Positions 10,905-24,100 of a stretch of DNA of 64,000 nt are shown here, piece by piece. Origin of the DNA: Membranipora membranacea (taxonomy: Eukaryota; Bryozoa; Gymnolaemata; Cheilostomatida; Membraniporidae). Position 1 is the stretch's first letter. Each line of letters opens with the position of its first letter. The notes under the pieces were generated by a model, which saw nothing but the letters and a program-made list of their open reading frames with translations, was not told where the DNA came from and did not search any database. The stretch spans positions 6,200,001 to 6,264,000 of the forward strand of contig OU612073.1 of NCBI GenBank assembly GCA_914767715.1, given 5' to 3'. Made by a program: the position numbers and the translations under genes.

Positions 10905-12382
10905 TTAGCGCCAAGCCCCAAATTTCTTTAACCCACCATAATATATTTCTTCGTTTTCATTGAGCACTCCTTTTGCCACAATCAACGGGTCATATTTCCA
11001 CAGGAACAGCTTGTAATCGTCAGGGCTATAAATCATCAATGTAGGAAATATGACTTGGATTAGTATAAAAACTAACTCAGTAATACACAAATAAGTAAAA
11101 CTATGATGGTGCATTGGTGTTCAGAGCAATAACTGACTCAAAACTGATTGTCAGCCATGTAGCATAACTTTCATTGAAAAAAATAAAAGAGTAAAATGGT
11201 ACAATGTGGAATCCTCAAGCAAGCACATTACTCACTGAATCGGCCATTGTTGTGGCAGTAGTTGTCCAGCCACAATTTCTGTTTCGAGCTGCGAAAAACA
11301 GCAAGAGAAGTTTGAAATATTTCTGTTACCTTAAAGTGAGTGTAAGAGGAACAGGTTCTTGGTATCATTCTAGAGCTCTCAGTTTAGTTTAGAACATAAT
11401 TCTATGTCCAAAAGCAGCCTGTGGCCCAGTTAAGAATTGTTTTCACTCAAAGTTGGGATGAGAAGGTACTAAAAAGGTACTATTTTTCTCCTTGTTGAAA
11501 ATAGTATCTTTTATGATGGGAATATACAGTACCTCGTAAATAAGACTTTTGCTATGACACAGTGGTTTTGATATTCCCTGCGTACATTTACATTTAGTCA
11601 ATCCAACAGAGAGAAATCAATCCCAAAAAGGAAATCTTAATGAAACACTAACTGGTTTGATGGGAGCAGTGAGCATAGTTTTATCTCTGACGTTCCACAT
11701 TGTCTTGACCAGGTCTGAGGCATAGTCATAGTATTCATATTCTTTATCAGGTAGATGATCCTTGTTGACACACTTCAACACACACTTTAATATAGCCAGT
11801 TTGATCTTCTTCCTGAGAAACCAAAAGATTATAACTTACTGTAGGGGGGCTATGTTTAGTTTTTATCCAAGGATGTTAGAGCAATTACTCTATTTTGTCG
11901 TATGAATTAAAGAAGCTAAAACTTGTCGAACACATTAGTTATGCATTGCTGGTGATGACCGTATGGCCCAGTGTTAGGAACCAGTGTATACATTAATATT
12001 TATTTATACACAAGCTACTGGCATTTAAAGCATATGGCGGCCTGAAAAACCTAGCCGCAAGTGCATCCGCTAGTGGAATCAACTGCGTATACAGATTGTT
12101 TTAGCAGAGCACCTTACACTTTTCTGAATGTCTGTTTTCAGGGCAAGAAAGACTGGCTGATAAAGGATCATTCGTCGCATCACACATGAGTCGTTAACCA
12201 GAATTTATTTTTAATACTTTTAATAAATTTAATTTTTAAATATATAATTAAATTTAATTATGAGGTAGTTATAATTATGGGTACTTACCAGAAGAATACA
12301 ACAGTACAAACAGCAACAAAAAGTAGCGGCAACAAAATCACCAAAATGAGTAAAGTAACACTTTCCGTTTCAGTGCTTTCAC
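10905..12382 (-). CDS. C-terminal exons of an unrecognised single-pass membrane protein
   Basis: Four minus-strand exons join in frame: 12289-12382, 11653-11812, 11236-11288 and 10905-11025, the last ending in TAA. The first encodes GESTETES followed by a very hydrophobic helix (about 20 residues: VTLLILVILLPLLFVAVC, then TVVFF). The next begins with WKK, a typical stop-transfer, then an acidic/aromatic cytoplasmic region (DKEYEYYDYASD). The last exon contains FLWKYDPLIVAKG and ends KKFGAWR. Donors are GTAAGT, GTTAGT and GTGAGT, and phases run 1-2, 2-0, 0-2, 2-stop. The extracellular part was not found next to it; an orphan phase-1 exon at 44265-44393 on the same strand is one candidate. The family is not recognised. 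Confidence 0.55.
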
Positions 12383-15087
12383 CTGAAAAATTAACAGCCA
12401 TAATAAGGTCAAGGTCATATGTGAAACCATAACATAGCTGTCGCTAAAGAAATAACAATAACTCAACAATTGACAGTTATTATGATGATAACAGAATACA
12501 GCTCTATTCACATTTCATTGCATAAGGAAAATTGAGTGCTAGGATTTCCTCTTGCTTCGTGCTAATCTCCCATCATCGGCAGCATATGAAAATTAGTGAT
12601 ATGATTATTGGCATTTCCCAAAGCAAACATTTAAGTGTTGATGGAAAGAGAGAAAATAACAATAAAGTTATAAAAAAATTGAGAAAAGAGAAACTGCATA
12701 GAGAGGATTGCCTCTATTGAACATTAAGGTTTTCTATGCAGTTTGATTTACTGTTGTAATGTCATTAAAGATCCAGGGCTTGTCCACCAAACCCTATAAC
12801 ACAGTGGAAATTTTCCAAAGTAAAGTGAATTCAGATGAAGTTGTCCCCTGCTGTATGGAGAGAGGATGATTACTGTGTCAAAGTTCTTTACTTGCCGATA
12901 GTTACCTGTTAGGAACGTGGGAATCCTGGAATATATTGCCAAACAGACAGTATAATGCCTCATATTATCATCAAGTAAGTGATACCTGATCTAACTTTAC
13001 CTAAGCTAAATATTCCGCTCTTTTTTACGGCTGAATAGGAAAACTTATCATTGATGCTTACTATCTAATGAAATCATTTTAGCAAGGTAAAACATCCTAC
13101 ATAGTACCTCTCTCACACTGTTTTTTGTTGTTTGATATTTATCATCAATTAAGTTTTAATTAATCAATTAAAACTCTTTGACTGCAGCCATCAGTTCTCT
13201 GTCTTGTAATATAGAATATAAATTATCACGCAAATGCAGTTTAAGCCAGTTTTGTTGGCTGCTTTCAAATTTGTTACTAGATTCCTTTTGACATTGATCC
13301 ACAGCCTCTGCTTATATAAAATATATGTGTACCTTGTGTCCTTGCTTGAGTACTGTTTTGTGTACTGGCTTGTGTACTTGCGTGTGTACTTGCATGTGTA
13401 CTTGTGTAATTATTATCCATGGTGGCCTGCATGCTTTGCTGCTTAGTTCAGATTCAGGTATAGCAATTTTTCAGGTTGCTCTGATGGAGTAAACAAAATT
13501 CAATTCAATTTTTTTGTTTATAATGTCAAGGCTTTTCATCCAAAAGATATCAACAAGCTAGTAAACCAAAAAAGTGCATCGATTGCAACAATGCCCCATG
13601 ACATTCTTACCACTAGGTTAATCTATGCAAGGGGAAGAAACTCTCAATTATCAATACATTTCGTAAAATGTACCAAAAATAACAATAATAATCTTTAAAT
13701 TATTGTTTTAAACTTTATTAAATTTTCATTTAAACAAAAACAGGAAGTATGGTGAAGCAGTTGACATGCGTATAATCTATAGAGATATATAAAATCCAAT
13801 TAAAATAGATTTGGTTGTGGCTGTTTCCATGGTCTGTGTACTTTAATTAAATTGAGATCTTAATTTTAAAATGGCAGACAAATAACTGGAGTCCTGAGAA
13901 GACCTAGAGCTAGGGGTGCAAGTTCGACTGACGAAAGATTTGCCATTTGACTGGCCGATAGCGTCTGTCTCACCACTTTTGCTCTACCTTTTAGGGGCAA
14001 CTACCACATTACACAGGGTTTAAAAATCGCTTTGAAAATCTAAGAGATATGGTGTAATTTTTGATACTCCAAGGGGATATTTTTCAGGCAACAGGAAACT
14101 TAACCCAAACATGCTACAGGCATCCCTGCCGATAATTGTCTTACATGGTTTGAAACTCAGTATATTCAAAAAGCAAATGCCTAGCCTTGATCGACTATAT
14201 GAGACTAAATCAGATTATATCTTAAAGCTAATTTGGGAATTTTGCAATAGTTAATTTTGAGGCTATTTTCTAATAGGTTCTATTATTTGGCCCATTGTTA
14301 GTGGCAATAAAAAAGAAGGGTTGCACAAACCAACCTGTTGGTACTTCCAATGAATATTGCCAATTTTTTAATAAATTATTTGCGCTCAATTAACAGAGTT
14401 ACCTGAATTGATGGGTTTTATGTTAAATATCTGTAATTAGGTTGTAATCGTGTTTCTTAATGAGTTATTTCAACATAGAAGCTCTAGCCTCCTTCACTAG
14501 CTATATTATCTTTTTTAGGCAGAGCTTGCTGATATTTCATTGATGGAACAACCTATAGGTCAATGGCCTTAATGAATTTTATTGTCATTTCTGTTTTGTA
14601 CTGCTCTTCTATTGTGTCCTGATAACATATTATGGATTTTCATCATATCAAATGAGCAGCAATTGTGGTATGTAGCCACACATATTTTGCCGTTGCTTGC
14701 ATGGATCAACAAAGCTTTATTTTCATCCAAAAGCAGCAGTGAAAATCAATAGCTGAATATTGATATATGATATTGTGTAAATGCTTTCAGGAACAGTGTT
14801 TTTATGTAATCAGGCAGATAATTGCTTGCTCAATACTATTTACTTAAAGCATTCACTAAGTTTGAACTCTTTATAGAAGGTGGCAGGTACAAAGCTGTGT
14901 CATTAATAAAATGCACATAGTTATATGATTTCTATTCATACTAGAACAAAGAGTTAGGGCATTTCAAACAAGTTCAATTTTCATACAGTATTGTATATCA
15001 AGTTCAAGAAAGCCTCACTCCGTCCAGTGCTGACTTCAAGCACACTCCAACCTTACAATGGTCTAGCAGTGGATTGATAGGATAACC
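12383..15087. other. Region upstream of the large + strand gene
   Basis: One possible minus-strand exon (about 12751-12906, after acceptor CCTAACAG, no stop for about 50 codons, no recognisable domain) is too weak to call. A short GTGTACTTG-type tandem repeat lies near 13340-13412. The remainder is AT-rich and presumably holds the promoter of the gene starting at 15088. No TATA box could be assigned. Confidence 0.4.
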
Positions 15088-15169
15088 ATGGATTACTACA
15101 GCATGAAGCTTCCTGGACTGCTTGTTCTGGGGCTGTGTGTCAGCTCAGTACTCACTCAATCTCTCAGCA
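15088..15169 (+). CDS. Exon 1 of large + gene: start codon and signal peptide
   Basis: The ATG has good context (AACCATGG). The peptide MDYYSMKLPGLLVLGLCVSS continues VLTQSLS, a textbook signal sequence with a polar start, a Leu/Val core and a small-residue cleavage zone. The donor GTAAGT at 15170 leaves phase 1. The next recognised exon is 2.1 kb away. Confidence 0.85.
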
Positions 15170-18100
15170 GTAAGTATAGTACTAGTTTTATTTCCTCTCA
15201 ACCACACAATGAATGGCTGGCCGTAGTCTTGTACGGTTATGTCTAACTTGATAACTTGTATCCTGGTCTAGCTACAGGACACTTTGGTATAAGAACTTCT
15301 ACACTCACAATCCAGATGTGGTACCCTCAGGAATAAGTTTGAGAATCTAATCACCACAAAGTTTGTTATAAGCTGGTTAGAGGGTCCCTTGTGGAGCCAT
15401 AAATATGTTGTCTAGTTCTACTGTATTTGGCCCAGAGAATCTAATGCAAAATTGGCAAGTGAGACACATACATCATCTATAAAGTTGATACTAAAAAGAA
15501 TCCTAGAAAGCTTTAAATGGTTGTTTGTACCAATAGTGAGGCAAACAGAAGAAGTCTTGCCTGTGTCCATCAATGTGTCAAATGTTGTCAGACAGCTTAA
15601 ACTTTTTCTCTGCATCTATCAAAATTATTTCTCCATCTAGCAGTGACCGACTATTAAATAATTGTCGCACCCAAAGCAAATAAGATAAGGCTATTATATT
15701 CAATGTTAGGTTAGGAACGCTTCACACGAAGTTTGGTCCATTTTCCTGCATTCGGAGATGCTCCCGGTCAACTAGTCACGAGCAGGCCAGTGGAAGGGAG
15801 CAACTGGAATGCAGGCAATTGGATTAAACTTGATATAGGTATCATTTTAAAGACCTTATGAAAGAAGTAAACCAATGTTGAATCATTATGTGATTAAAAA
15901 TTTATAATCCTGTAATATAGACCATACCCAGAGGTGATTTATAGCTATCTGCTTCATAAATTAGTTAATATGTGGTCAGTAAGCCTTACCAAAGGATTAC
16001 GAATTAAGTTTTTTAGATTTGTATTAGAAATCATTTTTAGAGCTAAGATGGATTAGTGAGAGCAATGACTGATTTATTATTCTATTCATCACTTGTTACA
16101 GTGTAACTGTAAATGTAAAGCCAATAACCCTAACAACGTACATACGCTGCGTTTCGTTGCGTTTTGTTGCGTTTCATTGCGTTTCGTTGCGTTTCGTGGA
16201 GGTGTTGTTGTTGGAATTGAATTGAATTAAATGTGGGAAGAGACCACAATTCTGAGTAATGGATAGCAGGGTTGCAAATTTGCGCGATCAACCCATTCTA
16301 TTTTGGTGTTGGCGAGATCGGGCAAGCAGTTTGCGCCGCACTTGCTATTGCGCTAGGGCCTAGGAGATGTGAGTTCGAGTACCACTGGGGACAGCTTTCA
16401 ATTGATTGTTCTAGCACTTGCACCCTAAGGTGTATACCTCGCATTGTGCTCAGCTACATCAAACTGAGAGGTCATCTATTAATTTTGACATACAGACAAT
16501 GTGGAACATGCAAAACAAATTTGAGGGGATGATCCTTGTTGGCAGGTAAAGCAGTGTCATTCCACAGGTCTGTCTATAACAAGTCATCAGTCTAGCTGAA
16601 CGGCAGAGTGGTAATATGAAACGACTTATGAAAAGGATACATTTTGCAGCAGATTATTTTGAAGTTCCAACTTTATCAACTACTTGGCTTTGGTGATTTT
16701 TATGATGAATCAATGGAATAAAACTGGCTTGCAGAATTGCACTGAAGTTTGTGGAAGGGTGAAATATCATGTTTATTTTGAAATCAATAATGAAACGTCC
16801 CTTGTGTTTTTGTATTCAATGCTAACACACAATTTGTTGTTCAGTAACATTTTTTCATTGAAAGCGATCAATAGCTGCCTTTATAAAACTTTATACCACT
16901 AACAAGGGAATTAAAATCATTGAACTCATATCATTTGAAAAACCAAAGGAATTCAGGTTGACCCTATGTTTGGCAGGTAAAGATCACGGCATATTTTGCA
17001 GTGATCTGGGATCATGGCAGTGGAAGACGCCCCATAGAAATTGATCTTTGTTAACCAAAAATGTGAGGAAAAAGGTGATGAATTCCCATACCTTACCAGT
17101 AACAGAATAATGGTCCAGAAAAATCCAGATTGTGTAATGAATATCCTCTAGTTATTTTACAGGTTGTGTCTTAATTTGGTTAAAAAATTAGGGCATATAT
17201 CACTCTCCTGAATATTTCACCATACTTGCACTATCATTTTTTACTATTCTGCAGGGAGCGTAACTCACAGCTGGCATACATCACCAGGAATGATAAGTAT
17301 AACTAATCGCACTACAACTAGAAACTCCTCAACTAGTAAGCTTGAATAAAGTAATAATAATAAAATAATTCTATGTTTTGGACTAATTGCATAGAGAGTT
17401 TTCTGAGCTCTGATTTAGGCCTCAATTTGGAATTGTCCTCTCTCCAGTTTGGTACTTTTAACCCACGCCTCATAGGAAAAACGTGCTAAAAGAGGGTTAT
17501 CTTGAAAACCGCTTATCATAGGATAAAAATTGTTTTTGATTCAGAATCTGCAACATTGAAAACTCATAATGAACAATGTTTGGTAAATAATTTTAGTATT
17601 TGGATTAGTCAATTATAGCATTTTCTGCCAGTTTTGCGGACAATTTGGCAGAATCTTTCATGAGTTTCGTCACTAAAATTAAGACTTATCAACAGTCAAG
17701 CCTCCAATGATTTTTATCCTAGCATCAGCGGTTTTCAATAAAACCCTCTTTCAGCAGGTTTTACCTATGCGGCGTGGGTTAAAAGTACCAAACTGGAGAG
17801 AGGACAACTCCGAATTGGGGCATAAATAAGCGCTCAGAAAACTGTCTATTCAATCCTCTAACAATATTGGTAATAGAAATATCGATTGATAGGGATTTAT
17901 TCTCATGGCCATGAACTGCCTGACAATGAATAATAGTTCTATTTTAAGGGCAAAAGAAAGTATATCTCATCTTCATTGCTTCATTAACGGTTACATTTTT
18001 ATGTCAAAACTATATAATTATTTTCTCAAATTATAATTCTGATTTTAGGCCAAATATGCTCTGGTGAAGATGGTGCCAGTAGCAGCGACGGGTGGGTGAC

Positions 18101-21100
18101 ATCACCAAACTATCCATTTGACTATCATGATGACATAAACTGCAATTTCACCATCACAGTATCCAGTGGTAAATATGTGGTGCTGAACATCGAAGAGTTC
18201 AGAACGGAGCAGTGCTGCGACCGTCTTGAAGTGAGTGGACAAATGTCCGACCTAGAACAAGTTTGGTCCATTTGCCTGCATTTGGAGTTGCTCCCCCTCC
18301 AGTGGAAAGGGAGCAACTGGAATGCAGGCAAATTAGATCAAACTTGTTCTAGTCTGTCCAAACAAACATGTTCCTCCGTAATTGACAACTGAAGATTAAA
18401 AAAAAATTATTATGTCAATTTGTTGTTGAGAATTTTCAGTTGCTTGACCCAATCTACTATGTGTATAGGGCTGGTTGATTCATGGCTGCAAGGCAACATC
18501 TTTCAGCAATGCTTGCTACAATTCTTGATCTTGTTCAGGTGTATGATGTTCAATCAGGCGAAAGGTTACGACTGTTTAGAGGGTACGGTGTATACAGTCC
18601 TGTAGTGCATGGTATCTCAAACCGGATGCGCCTTCTATTCCGCACAGACGGCAGTGTCACAGCTCCGGGCTGGAATATCACATGGACCGAATGTAAGTAC
18701 AAACGGGTGTTTTCTATATTCAAAGCTGAGTAGGAGTGTGCGGTGTCTCAGATATTTAGAGCTAAACACAAGACATCCTGCTGTTTAATAAGAAACAGAA
18801 GGTTGGGCTGGCCCTAAAGATTGACGCAAGGTGCACTGAATCTTCATAATGAGAATGTGATATATCCTAGAAACTAGAATGCATCCTAGATGTGTGAGGC
18901 CATGAAAAACCTCCTGAACTGAGTGCGCATTAAGCTTCCAAAACTGAAACTTGCATGAATCAACCACTGGCAGTGACACTTTGATCTTAGCCAATAGGAT
19001 GAGAAGCCCTTAAGAGACTTTAACTTCTTAGTCTTCAGACAAAGCCAGACCTTGTAATATTTACCATGAGACATTTTCGTCTTAAAAGCTCAACTTTGGC
19101 GAGTCAATTAGGTCAATCATAAATATTCTAGGGAAAGATAATATTCGTTTGTTTGTCGTGTAAAATCAAAATGTGTTTACTATTTAGCTGATGATGAAGG
19201 CCCGTCTGGACCATACACAACTTCAGCAATATTAACAACAACCCAAGGTAGGTGCAACTTTCCAGGTAGAGAAATTATGAAGACCAATTGTGGTAAAAAG
19301 TACAACACCATTATCACACTGGCAAGCCAGACTGGACGAGCAATGCTGCCGTTATTGTTGATAGTTTTGGCCGTCTTTGTGTAACGATTTTCATTGTGGC
19401 TATAACAGGCTTTAATTTTGGGTTTCATAAAAGAGAGGGATATATAATTCTTGAGAGCTAGCTTTTAGCCTGACATTAATTGTTATGCTCCACATAAGAA
19501 TAAGGGCTGAGTTTCACATGCCAACAAAAGAACCGATTGATTGATAGGATTCAATTGTCTAATGCTTACCTTGCCTCATTCATTGTGCAAAAAAGCTCTT
19601 TTGGCTCACTGCATTATTACAACTAAAACAGTTGAATTTTCTTATAATCATAGATGGTCTTTGTTAACTGAGAAGGTTAAGAATAACATTGATTATCGAC
19701 TATGAGTCATATTTTACTGCTAACATGTAAATACCGCAACTATAAACAGAGAAAATGACCACCTAATAGACGAGATGCATGAATAGATTTGAGATTGAGA
19801 TTTGGTTTATTTCATTCTGTCATCATCAAAGACGATGGTATGGGATGCAATACGATGATGTGGCATGTTTGGTGAAAAATTAAAATAAATAACTGAAAAA
19901 TTATATCTTTTCATTGATAGGCCAATTATGTAATGGGGCATCTGCTGAAGGAAGTGGCAGCAGTGGATCCTTGTCATCACCAAACTACCCTAACGACTAT
20001 GCCAACAACCTACACTGCAACTATAGTATCACGGTGTCAACTGGCAGGTTTGCTGTTCTGCACTTTGATCACTTTGACACAGAGCAATGCTGCGACTTTC
20101 TTGAAGTGAGTGAACAAATGTAAGAGTGTCTTTGGGGACTCTTGAACAGAGTGGTTGACTGTTGTTGTGTGATTTCCAAATCTTATGCATTCATTGATAC
20201 TTTTAACCATATTCACGGTGTTACCGTGAGCTCGAGCTGAGCAAATATCGGGGTTGTTCGAGGCATGGAAGTGCTTCCTTGTTCACACAGAGCTGAGAAG
20301 CCTGCGTGACGCCGAGCCTGCCCATCAATTGCCCAAGTTTGGCAGACCTGTGTTCATTTCCCGCTGGTGGCAGATTATTTTGAAGTTACAGCTCACCTCT
20401 GCCAATGTGTACGGATGTAGTTTTCTAGGGCGAACCAAGAGGTGACAACTCAGTTGGGGCACAAAATTAACATGGAAACACAGCTAATATGACGTATGTA
20501 CCACGTTCTAACGATAATGTGATGCTAATAATTAGGTTTCTACTTCTAATCATGCCTTAGAACACATCTGGTCGTGTTGAACACAAAGTTGACCATCATT
20601 AGCCACAAGTTATATTTGTTTTGTTAGGTGTATGATGCTCCATCGGGTTTATTGCTGGGATCTCGTCTAAGAGGGAACACTGAATTTGATCCTACCATAT
20701 ATGGTATCTCAAATAGGATACACATGGTATTCTACTCAGACTATAGCATAACTGAATCAGGCTGGACTGTCTCTTGGACGGAATGTAAGTATTATCTGTT
20801 ATTCTCAAGGTTATGTAATATGGAAAAACAAAATCTAGTGAGATTTTAATTATCATAGTAAGTATACTTTCTACTCAATGTTATCTCATATGAAAAACTT
20901 CAATTTTTTATATTCATGGTGAGATTTTAGTTATTAGTAGTCAGTCATTGCTTCCAGGTCTGTTGAAAATGTGACAGATGATTGACATCCAAGTACATAA
21001 GACACCAAGGGGATCTCTGTCCTCTGAGTTTAGAACTTTTAATCTCTGGTACCCACTTTCCTCAGGGTTTTCAATGATGCCAATGCTGAATCAAGACATA

Positions 21101-24100
21101 TTTTTATCCTATTATAAGCAGTTTTTAAGATAATCCTCTTTTTGGCTCCTTATTCCTCATGCGGCGGCGTGGGTTAAAAGTACTAAACTTGAGAGAGGAC
21201 AACTCCGAATAGAGGCTCAAATTAGAGCTCAGAAAACTGACTCTTGCACATTGCTACGTCTACTTTGCCATTAACAACTCTCTTGTAACAACTTACGTAC
21301 TTTCATTTGTCCATTTGTAGCTGATTCCTCCCCTCAACCAGGCTTCCAGTTCACATCTGCACTTCCACCAAGTACACACCACGGTAAGTAATTGAAGATT
21401 TTAATGAATTAAATTCACCTATTGGCAGTGACAACTATCTAAAATTCAGCCGCCTTAAGCTCATGGATGGTTTTGCAAATCAAATTTGCAAAATTATGAA
21501 AACAGCCATGTCTGGCCATATAAGAAGCTGTATCGTCAAATTCCTACGTTTTGACATTCAAAGTAGTTCACTACAGAATCTCCTATATTATATTTTGTAG
21601 ATTCTGAATGCGGAACACAGAACTTTGCCTCGACCCAAGGGTGGTTGGCTTCACCTGACTACCCTAACAATTACCAAAACTATGTACAATGCACCTACAC
21701 CATCACTGTCTCACAGGGCATGTATGTGTCACTCACTCTTAGGTACTTCAATACTGAATTATGCTGCGACTTTGTTGAGGTAAGTGAAAGGGTGTCACTT
21801 ACCGAGAAAAGAGTGACACGAAGATTCACAAATTATTATTTCTCTGCTTATCTGGGAAGCATCAAAGCTGTGTAATAACTACAACAAACATAAACTGTTT
21901 TTCACATCATGATCACAAAGTTTTCAAATATCGTATGTAGTCTTCTTTGAGCATAATATTTGACAAAGCATGACCTAACTTGTGCGGCATACCAACATTT
22001 TTCTTATCAACTAATTCTACCAGAATCTTGATTTTCTCATTGACCCAGTCTCACCACTGGTAATTTTAACCACCAGAATATTTCTTCTATATAAATATAT
22101 ATAATTTATTAAATATACTTAACATAATATATTATATATATATAATTTATAAATATATAATATGTATATATTTATATATACTTTTTTATGATGTAGGTGT
22201 ATGACACTCCGTCAGGACAACATCTGCAAACATTCCAAGGGGAGTATTTTTATCAGCCAACTGTACTGGGTCTTTCAAACCAGATGACCCTGATATTTCA
22301 TTCAGATGGGAGCATAGTACAGCGTGGCTGGAACTTCACTTGGGCAGAGTGTAAGTTTTACCACGAAATCAAAATTAAATAAATTTGAATTAAAATAATT
22401 AAAATACATATCAATTTATTGTCATCAAATGTTGTCTTCTCCTTGTAGATGGAAAGACAACTACCATATTTCTCTGATATCCTGGTCAAAACAAACCTTT
22501 CTATTATAAATAGCTCGCTAGTGCCAAATAAGAAGTGTCTAGCATCATAATAAACAAACTTCAATCATGTGATCCCCAGACCCTAACCCTTCATTTTCTC
22601 AGTATTACTTCTACATGTCAGTAATTCTGGGCCATAAGTAATATCTAGGATTTTATTAAACAAGATGCTTGGCAGTAGAAGCAGTCAGAATATTTTTGGT
22701 ATTATTTGTAGCTAACGAAGCTGGAGTTGTTACCACCACTACTCTTACAACCAGACAGACAGCAAGAGGTGAGAAATTTGTACTCAAATACAGATTCTTA
22801 GATTGAAACTGGTTAGGTAATGACCCAAGGACACAACTTTGTTAGTTTTTAATTAGCAGCACAAAATATGGTTCACGGTTGAATCTTTTGTGGAATTGCT
22901 CTCTTTGTGAATGGGCTAAACTACATTTTCTGAATAAAAATCAACAGCATGTATTATACATGCTGTTGATTATTATTTAGAAAATTATGCTTAATAATAA
23001 AGCACAATGACACCAACGAATGAGCAACTATTTATGAAGAACTCAATTTCCATATGCGTTATAGCGGATTGTGGACTTCAGAACTTTAACTCCAGCAGCG
23101 GACATCTTACCTCGATACATTTTCCGAGTGACTACGACAACAATGAGGATTGTACTTACATTATTACCGTATCTAATGGGAAGTTTGTGGAACTTACTGT
23201 GCATCAGTTCAGAACAGAATCATGCTGTGACCGCCTTCATGTAAGTTCACTGTAAATCACAATTAATGAATCACCATCACAAGACTGGCATTCAGCTCAA
23301 CAATTTGGAATTATCTACTCAGACTCAATACAACAACAAACCAAAACCCATCAGCAAATCAAAACAAAACCAAATCACATGGGTCTATTCAAATACACAA
23401 TAGTGATACATGAGTAGATAAAACCATAGCAGCAATATTCAACACAACCTGTAATACAGGCACCATTGTTGGGCTGAATCCCAGGCCACACCATCACTCA
23501 TATTGACGCCTTAGTCTGAGATTTTTTGCAGGTGATTTTTTTCATGAATCTCATTGAATACTGCGCAACCACTGGTGGTATCAACTCCCATCCCGATGCA
23601 AGATCTTGCTATCAGTGTAACAGCCAACCGGCAAAGGTTGAGTTATTCACTCGACCAGATAACATATACTAACTTCTATAATCTATTCTGGTAATATCAC
23701 CATCAGTGACGACCACAAATTACTTCCTCATTTTTTACCTCGGTTGATGGTGAGTTATCTAGATAACTTCAATTTTATTGTGACTTCAGGTTTATGATGT
23801 CCAATCATCCAATCTTTTGAGGACAATGCATGGATCTTACTATACCGCGACTACCATATATGGTCTGTCGAATCAGATGAGACTGGAGTTCACAACCGAT
23901 GGGAGTGTCGTAAGCCAAGGATGGAACTTAACCTGGACAGAGGGTAAGGATTTAACTCGGACAGCATCATAGGATTGCCCTATTGTTCTCATCATTATTA
24001 ACAAATCATAGGCGAAAATTCCTCTCTTGCGTATTACAAAGAAAATATTGTTTCTTGGCTTTGTTGACCAAAATCAAATTTTCACATGCTTCAACAAATC

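Noticed and set aside
12748-12963. Minus-strand open frame after a CCTAACAG acceptor
   Set aside because: Phase would fit, but there is no recognisable domain, no good donor and no link to neighbours.
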